From assembly GCA_964353185.1 (NCBI GenBank), contig CAYGUV010000022.1:1-19355 (forward strand): a stretch of 19,355 nucleotides of DNA, read 5' to 3'. The notes beneath the pieces were generated by a model that saw only the letters and a list, made by a program, of their open reading frames with translations, made no database searches and was not told where the DNA came from. This stretch comes from GCA-2708415 sp964353185 (GTDB lineage Bacteria > Pseudomonadota > Alphaproteobacteria > Micavibrionales > Micavibrionaceae). How positions within the stretch are numbered: the first letter of the stretch is position 1; each line of letters starts with the position of its first letter. Shown here piece by piece: positions 15,203 through 19,355 of this stretch. A program made the position numbers and the translations under genes.

Positions 15203-16114
15203 ATGAACAACGAACAACTTCAAAAAATCAAAAACGCTAAAGGCTTTATTGCCGCCCTAGATCAGTCTGGTGGATCAACACCAAAGGCTCTCGCTGCATA
15301 TGGAGTGGCTGAAAGTGAATATGATGGTGAAGTTGCCATGTTTGCAAAAGTCCACGAAATGCGTACCCGTATTATTAAATCACCTGCATTTAATGGTGAA
15401 AAAATTATAGGCGCCATTTTATTTGAAAAAACAATGGACGATACAATTGACGGAACGCCTACAGCCCAATATTTATGGGAAGAATTAAGCATTGTTCCGT
15501 TCTTAAAAATTGATAAGGGTCTTGCAGACGAACAAAACCAAGTTCAACTTATGAAAGAAATGCCCGAATTAGATGCCCTTTTGGAACGCGCTGTAAAAAA
15601 TGGTGTGTTCGGCACAAAAATGCGCTCTGTTATTAATGGCGCAAACGCCCAAGGAATCGCAGATGTTATCGAACAGCAATTTGAAATTGGGAAACAAATT
15701 TTGGCACACGGCCTTGTCCCCATTATCGAACCCGAAGTTTCTATTGGCAATGCGGATAAAGCGGAATGTGAATCCATTATGAAGGCGGAAATATTAAAAC
15801 AATTGGACGCCTTAAATGATGATCAAAAAATCATGCTAAAACTTACATTACCTGAAGAAGGTAATTTTTATGATGTCCTTAGCAAACATAAAAATGTAAT
15901 TCTTGTGGTCGCCCTTTCTGGTGGATATGATCTTGAGGAAGCCTGTCGCCGCTTATCACAAAATGATGCGATGGTCGCTAGCTTCTCTCGTGCGTTGTCG
16001 AATGATTTACGCGCCAACCAATCAGATGAAGAATTCAATCAAACATTAAAAAATGCAATTACTAAAATTTATGATGCCTCTGTAACAGGCGCAAAACAAA
16101 GTGCCGCCGCATAA
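15203..16114 (+). CDS. fda: Class I fructose-bisphosphate aldolase
   Basis: This enzyme cleaves fructose-1,6-bisphosphate by a Schiff-base mechanism, without metal. The 303-residue length fits the Staphylococcus-type class I aldolase (about 296 residues). Family motifs are 'FIAALDQSGGSTPKAL' (15-30), 'ILFEKTMD', 'KMRSVI', 'LVPIIEPEV' (171-179) and 'IMLKLTLPEE', with Lys213 as the likely Schiff-base lysine. 'ALSGGYDLEEAC' forms part of the phosphate site. An AAGGAAG ribosome binding site precedes the ATG. The EndoU-like gene starts 3 bases after its stop. Confidence 0.95.
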   Translation: MNNEQLQKIKNAKGFIAALDQSGGSTPKALAAYGVAESEYDGEVAMFAKVHEMRTRIIKSPAFNGEKIIGAILFEKTMDDTIDGTPTAQYLWEELSIVPFLKIDKGLADEQNQVQLMKEMPELDALLERAVKNGVFGTKMRSVINGANAQGIADVIEQQFEIGKQILAHGLVPIIEPEVSIGNADKAECESIMKAEILKQLDALNDDQKIMLKLTLPEEGNFYDVLSKHKNVILVVALSGGYDLEEACRRLSQNDAMVASFSRALSNDLRANQSDEEFNQTLKNAITKIYDASVTGAKQSAAA

Positions 16115-16117
16115 CAA

Positions 16118-16675
16118 ATGTTTAACTTTATTAAAAAACAAAAAACTGTCTTGGTAATGATAGTGGTCGCCATACTTGGATGGGCAGGTTTTACCGTTAC
16201 AAAAGAACAAGTAACGCCCGTAGTTGATAAAGCGTTATCCGTTACCGAAGATGCAACAATAGCTGTAAAAGAGATAAAGCAAAAAAAACAAGCGGAAGAG
16301 CTTAGTAAAGAGCGCAACAATAAAACTCCAGATGCAAAGCAAGACTTTAACCAAGCGTCATCCATATCACCCGAAAGACGCGCGCATATATTATATGGCG
16401 ACGCAACAGGGGGCGGACATTTATATGGCACAGGCGCGCCCTGCAAATCCGAATTCCCAAAAACGTGGAGTGAAGATACTATTATCAAAGAAATAGAAGT
16501 AATCGCCGCGAACGATAATCTAAATTGGGAACAACAGCGAAACGGATATTATGTAACAGAACAAAATGTAGGGACTGTCAAAGTCCGCGTTGTAAAAGGC
16601 CCCAAGAACGAGCGCGTAATAACCGCCTACCCCACAAACGTTCCACGCAATCCTTGCCCTGCAAATGATAGGTAA
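16118..16675 (+). CDS. Membrane-anchored EndoU-type endoribonuclease
   Basis: The protein has 185 residues. A basic start ('MFNFIKKQK') and one hydrophobic stretch (about 10-27) suggest a signal anchor or uncleaved signal peptide. A charged, probably helical linker (about 30-80) follows. Residues 89-180 match the bacterial EndoU nuclease domain: 'AHILYGDATGGGHLYGTG' with candidate catalytic His90 and His101, 'KSEFPKTWSEDTIIKEI' and 'VITAYPTN'. Cys109 and Cys179 flank the domain and could form a disulfide in the periplasm. Bacterial EndoU domains are known as RNA-cleaving toxin modules and also occur in other secreted proteins. The gene begins 3 bases after the aldolase stop, so it is co-transcribed with it. 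No immunity gene is adjacent. The domain call is from motifs; the cellular role is unknown. Confidence 0.78.
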   Translation: MFNFIKKQKTVLVMIVVAILGWAGFTVTKEQVTPVVDKALSVTEDATIAVKEIKQKKQAEELSKERNNKTPDAKQDFNQASSISPERRAHILYGDATGGGHLYGTGAPCKSEFPKTWSEDTIIKEIEVIAANDNLNWEQQRNGYYVTEQNVGTVKVRVVKGPKNERVITAYPTNVPRNPCPANDR

Positions 16676-16680
16676 TTAAT

Positions 16681-17667
16681 TTAATCAAACTGATACTTCC
16701 CTGGTCCCAGCTGTTTACCAGCCCGATGTGGAAATCGATGGTAGTGATGGGCGTAATAACATCCAAACTCTTCAACATGCGAACAAATGCTATTCAGTCG
16801 CTCTATAAGCTGCCCCATAACTTTTTCATCTCGATGCCCCATCACCTCAGCCAAATAACCTTCATGACGTAAATTATTTCCCTTGTATTTTTCCAATACA
16901 GGTTCAGCCCTATCGGGCATCACTTGCGAAAATACTCTCAATATCTCTGTTACGGGCCGTTCGATACTGCGCTTTGGCTTTATATAAATATTCGATACAA
17001 ACCTATGACGCGGCAAATCATCTCCAATACTATCTATATTTGGAATCATCTCATCTTGATAAAATATCATGAACCGCGTAATAGGATCACGTTTATCCTG
17101 AATATGCTTGTCAGCCACTTTTAAATCATAAACTTGAGCAGCAAAACTGGACGCAATGGCTGCAATAGAAGGATCATCTTGTTCACTAACCATCTTTGCT
17201 GCTCCTGCTGTATCGGGGTTAACAACGCTTCTCCATTTTGGATGTCTGTCAATATATTCTGAACATTGAGCGAGTGCATGCACATGACTATGTACTTCTT
17301 TAACGTCCAAAATGTTTGCTTCCGGTCTTATGAGCAAATGAAATTGTACGCCTAAAAAGTATTCTCCAATAATGGAAAGATTGCTATTGCGAAATAAATT
17401 GAAAACATAGGGAACATTTCCGGCAATTGTATTTTCAACAGGAACAACAGCTAACTTTCTATTTCTACTTTTATATTGAGCCGCTTCATTAAAAGGACCT
17501 TCGAAATCATCGTGACAACTTACATTTGTCCCATCAGACATATGAGGAAAAATATTTGATACAACCTGATGAGAAAAAGACCCAATTTGACCCTGAATGG
17601 CAACGCTCCAGTCATGACCGAGTGTCTTATCTCCATATCCAATATGTGCTGGTTTAGGCTTGAACAT
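16681..17667 (-). CDS. pheA: Prephenate dehydratase with a divergent ACT region
   Basis: Prephenate dehydratase makes phenylpyruvate for phenylalanine synthesis. The 328-residue protein carries the family motifs: 'IQGQIGSFSHQVV' (24-36), 'AVVPVENTIAGNV' (73-85), 'VHSHVHALAQC' (125-135), 'DTAGAAKMV' (152-160), and 'ITRFMIF' (196-202) with Thr197, the expected catalytic Thr-Arg-Phe. The C-terminal region (about 222-305) looks like a diverged ACT domain: 'GYLAEVMGHRD...' and 'VEEFGCYY' resemble the domain end, but the Phe-binding GAL and ESRP motifs are not seen. It may therefore be insensitive to feedback by phenylalanine. The N-terminus is about 20 residues longer than usual. Its stop lies 5 bases from that of the EndoU gene. 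Confidence 0.83.
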   Translation of the reverse strand: MFKPKPAHIGYGDKTLGHDWSVAIQGQIGSFSHQVVSNIFPHMSDGTNVSCHDDFEGPFNEAAQYKSRNRKLAVVPVENTIAGNVPYVFNLFRNSNLSIIGEYFLGVQFHLLIRPEANILDVKEVHSHVHALAQCSEYIDRHPKWRSVVNPDTAGAAKMVSEQDDPSIAAIASSFAAQVYDLKVADKHIQDKRDPITRFMIFYQDEMIPNIDSIGDDLPRHRFVSNIYIKPKRSIERPVTEILRVFSQVMPDRAEPVLEKYKGNNLRHEGYLAEVMGHRDEKVMGQLIERLNSICSHVEEFGCYYAHHYHRFPHRAGKQLGPGKYQFD

Positions 17668-17674
17668 AATGAAG

Positions 17675-17703
17675 AATTAGCCACATTTATTAAATTATGT
17701 CAA
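17675..17703 (-). promoter_or_regulatory. Predicted TTGACATAAT-type promoter giving a leaderless transcript
   Basis: On the minus strand TTGACA (17698-17703), continuing as TAAT, is followed after 17 bases by CTAATT (17675-17680). Seven bases then lead to the pheA ATG at 17667. No ribosome binding site exists in this space. It lies in the 49-base gap after epmA, so pheA has its own promoter despite being co-directional with epmA. Confidence 0.55.
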
Positions 17704-17716
17704 TTTTTTTATGTAT

Positions 17717-18739
17717 TTAAACTTCAACCCACAACACATCCGCTATATCTTCCACACCACAGGCTAGCATGATAAGCCTATCCACGCCAAGGGCAATACC
17801 ACCGCTTGGAGGCAGTCCATGCTTTAAAGCCTCAATAAATTCCTCATCTAACGGATAACGCTCTCCATATAAACGCTCTTTTTCATCCATTTCGATGTGA
17901 TAACGGCGCACTTGCTCGTCCGCATCGGTCAGTTCGGAAAAGGCATTCGCTAGCTCTATTCCACAAACATATAGCTCAAATCGCTCTGCAAAACGCGGGT
18001 CGTCTTCTTTTGGCTTTGATAATGACGCCATAGCAATCGGATAGTCGTATAAAAATGTTGGTCGCCCTATTCCCAATTGGGGTTCGATACATTCATCCAT
18101 AACGCGAAAAAATAAATCATCCCATTCATCGTCTACGGCCGTATGCAGATTTAAATTTAAAACAGCTTGCTTTAACTTCTGTTTATCTCCCAAACATTCA
18201 CCTAAATCAATATTGGCATAACGCTCGAACGCTTGCACAACGCTTAAACGCTCCCATTCTTCAAACGGATTACACGTTAAATCCTTATATTTAAATTCTT
18301 TTATCTCTGCTGCCTTGGCGCAGGCACTGAGCAGCTGCTCACAATCTTGCATTATGTCATTATAGTCTGCGTTGGTTCTATACCATTCAATCATGGTGAA
18401 TTCAGGCAAATGACGTTTTGACCCTTCAGCATTACGGAAAACTTTGCAAATTTGATATATTTTATTACAACCAGCCACCATCAATTTTTTCATCGCAAAT
18501 TCAGGACTAGTATGCAGATACATCGTTTGCTTAACATTACCGTCCACACCGCGCAAATCGGTCGCAAACGCGCGTATATGCATATCAATAACAGGGCATA
18601 TTTGAAGGATAGGTGTTTCAACTTCATCAAACTGTTGATTGTCAAAATAATGGCGGATTTCTCTAATTATCTTGCTGCGAATCCGCAAATTATCGATTTT
18701 TTGAGAAAAATTCTCTGGATGCCACCACATTGCTTGCAT
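17717..18739 (-). CDS. epmA: Elongation factor P--(R)-beta-lysine ligase EpmA
   Basis: EpmA (PoxA/GenX) is a paralogue of class II lysyl-tRNA synthetase lacking the anticodon domain; it attaches (R)-beta-lysine to EF-P. The 340-residue protein begins directly with the catalytic domain. Motif 1 lies near 'FDEVETPILQ' (37-46), motif 2 at 'KVFRNAEGSKRHLPEFTMIEWYR' region (99-121), and motif 3 at 'GGIALGVDRLIML' (313-325). 'LHTSPEFAMKKLM' is also typical. A second Met at residue 4 ('MWWHPENF') is an equally plausible start. The partners efp and epmB are not in the window. It is divergent from rpmE. Confidence 0.94.
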   Translation of the reverse strand: MQAMWWHPENFSQKIDNLRIRSKIIREIRHYFDNQQFDEVETPILQICPVIDMHIRAFATDLRGVDGNVKQTMYLHTSPEFAMKKLMVAGCNKIYQICKVFRNAEGSKRHLPEFTMIEWYRTNADYNDIMQDCEQLLSACAKAAEIKEFKYKDLTCNPFEEWERLSVVQAFERYANIDLGECLGDKQKLKQAVLNLNLHTAVDDEWDDLFFRVMDECIEPQLGIGRPTFLYDYPIAMASLSKPKEDDPRFAERFELYVCGIELANAFSELTDADEQVRRYHIEMDEKERLYGERYPLDEEFIEALKHGLPPSGGIALGVDRLIMLACGVEDIADVLWVEV

Positions 18740-18847
18740 TTCCTATTGTTACGGTGTAAAAGATTGCCAGATTTAACGAAAAACCAATATAGATCTGGCG
18801 ATCCATAATTATATGCTCCCCAGTGTTTTATATGAGAGGAAAAGAAA

Positions 18848-19114
18848 ATGAAAGCCGATATCCACCCTGATTACCACGAAGTAACTGTTGTTCAAACAGA
18901 TGGTACAGAATACAAAACAATGTCAACATACGGCAAAGCCGGTGATGTTATCAAATTAGACGTTGATCCCTTAACACACCCTGCATGGCAAGGTGGAACA
19001 GGTCAGATCACTGAAAAAGGCCAGCTTGATAAATTTGAAAGCAAATATGGGTCATTCCTATCTGGCGGTGTTGGTAAAAAGCCAGAAGCTAAAAAAGAAG
19101 AAAAGAAAGATTAA
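18848..19114 (+). CDS. rpmE: 50S ribosomal protein L31, zinc-independent type
   Basis: The 88-residue L31 starts 'MKADIHPDYHEVTVVQTDG' and contains 'THPAWQGG', the usual alphaproteobacterial pattern. It has no cysteines, so it is the C-minus form that does not bind zinc. A Lys/Glu-rich tail of about 15 residues ends the protein. A GAGAGGA ribosome binding site lies shortly before the ATG. A strong terminator follows 25 bases after the stop. Confidence 0.96.
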   Translation: MKADIHPDYHEVTVVQTDGTEYKTMSTYGKAGDVIKLDVDPLTHPAWQGGTGQITEKGQLDKFESKYGSFLSGGVGKKPEAKKEEKKD

Positions 19115-19138
19115 TCTAATCTCTTAAAAAAATAATAT

Positions 19139-19164
19139 AGGCCGCTGTTATGCGGCCTTTTTTT
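19139..19164 (+). terminator. Rho-independent terminator of rpmE
   Basis: AGGCCGC (19139-19145) pairs perfectly with GCGGCCT (19152-19158) around a 6-base loop, followed by a run of seven T (19158-19164). On the other strand the stem is followed by an A/T-rich stretch with seven T, so it may also stop transcripts arriving from valS. Confidence 0.93.
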
Positions 19165-19179
19165 GTTTCACGTGAAACA
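19164..19179. other. parS centromere-like site (ParB-binding palindrome)
   Basis: TGTTTCACGTGAAACA is a perfect 16-bp palindrome identical to the consensus parS bound by chromosomal ParB. It overlaps the last T of the rpmE terminator and lies in the convergent rpmE-valS spacer, outside any gene. Perfect parS copies usually cluster near the replication origin in bacterial chromosomes. Confidence 0.88.
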
Positions 19180-19245
19180 GTTATGAAAATATGTATACAT
19201 ATCAATAGCTTAGGATATTATTCCTAATCATATTGTATCAACGGT

Positions 19246-19355
19246 TTAGGCAGCCTGTAGCTGTTCCAACGCTTTATTTAGCTTTTCTTTCTTATCGGTG
19301 TCTTGCTCAATAATTCCTTTTTTCTCAGCAATAACATCTTCTGGTGCATTGGCAA
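19246..19355 (-). CDS. valS: Valyl-tRNA synthetase, C-terminal fragment
   Basis: Reading the minus strand from the window edge gives 'ANAPEDVIAEKKGI' and a charged helix ending 'KLNKALEQLQAA' before the stop at 19246-19248. This matches the end of bacterial ValRS: the 'xxAPxxVVxxE' motif followed by the C-terminal coiled-coil arm that contacts tRNA. Only 36 codons are in the window; the rest lies beyond the right edge. Its identification rests on this short motif. Confidence 0.85.
   Translation of the reverse strand, partial: ANAPEDVIAEKKGIIEQDTDKKEKLNKALEQLQAA

Noticed and set aside
16069..16488. 139-codon minus-strand frame opposite fda and the EndoU gene
   Set aside because: Cys/Ser-rich antisense shadow; it spans two genes with clear homology on the other strand.
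1..19355. CRISPR array, insertion sequence, prophage or tRNA-linked integration
   Set aside because: No spaced direct repeats, transposase, integrase or tRNA gene was found; the inserted genes have no terminal repeats that I could see.

Overview
The window comes from a low-GC (about 40% by eye) alphaproteobacterium. The main evidence is gene order. A yebC-ruvC-ruvA-ruvB-ybgC-tolQ-tolR-tolA-tolB cluster and a coiled-coil gene-zapA-6S RNA-fau-ymdB block are both typical of that class, and the L31 protein is the cysteine-free form common there. I cannot place it to order. The sequence is a scaffold with one 100-N gap (4837-4936).

Layout. From 2 to 5080, on the minus strand, lie the Tol envelope genes and ybgC, preceded by two tandem YgjV-type membrane protein genes; the first of these is cut by the gap. 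From 5077 to 7877 come ruvB, ruvA and ruvC, with an unrecognised plus-strand gene (6845-7363) wedged between ruvA and ruvC. From 7932 to 10651, minus strand, are yebC, a YmdB-family phosphoesterase, fau and a divergent TsaE-like P-loop gene. A 6S RNA (about 10697-10852) sits between that gene and zapA. From 11705 to 16675, plus strand, are transketolase, GAPDH, a class I aldolase and, 3 bases behind the aldolase, a membrane-anchored EndoU-type nuclease. A small glycine-rich membrane protein gene (minus strand) lies between tkt and gap. The right end holds a prephenate dehydratase with a divergent ACT region, epmA, rpmE, a perfect 16-bp parS site and the C-terminus of valS.

Two layers can be seen. 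The conserved layer covers envelope constriction, Holliday junction processing, septum formation, one-carbon metabolism and central carbon metabolism. Inserted into it are less conserved genes. Four of these (6845-7363, 10154-10651, 13657-14016, 16681-17667) share one unusual promoter layout: TTGACATAA, a 17-base spacer counted from TTGACA to a weak -10 hexamer, then the ATG only 5-8 bases after the -10. This predicts leaderless or nearly leaderless mRNAs without ribosome binding sites, whereas gap, fda, rpmE and tkt have visible Shine-Dalgarno sequences. This shared promoter class, the EndoU protein and the degenerate TsaE paralogue are the most interesting points. The perfect parS suggests the region may lie in the origin-proximal part of the chromosome.
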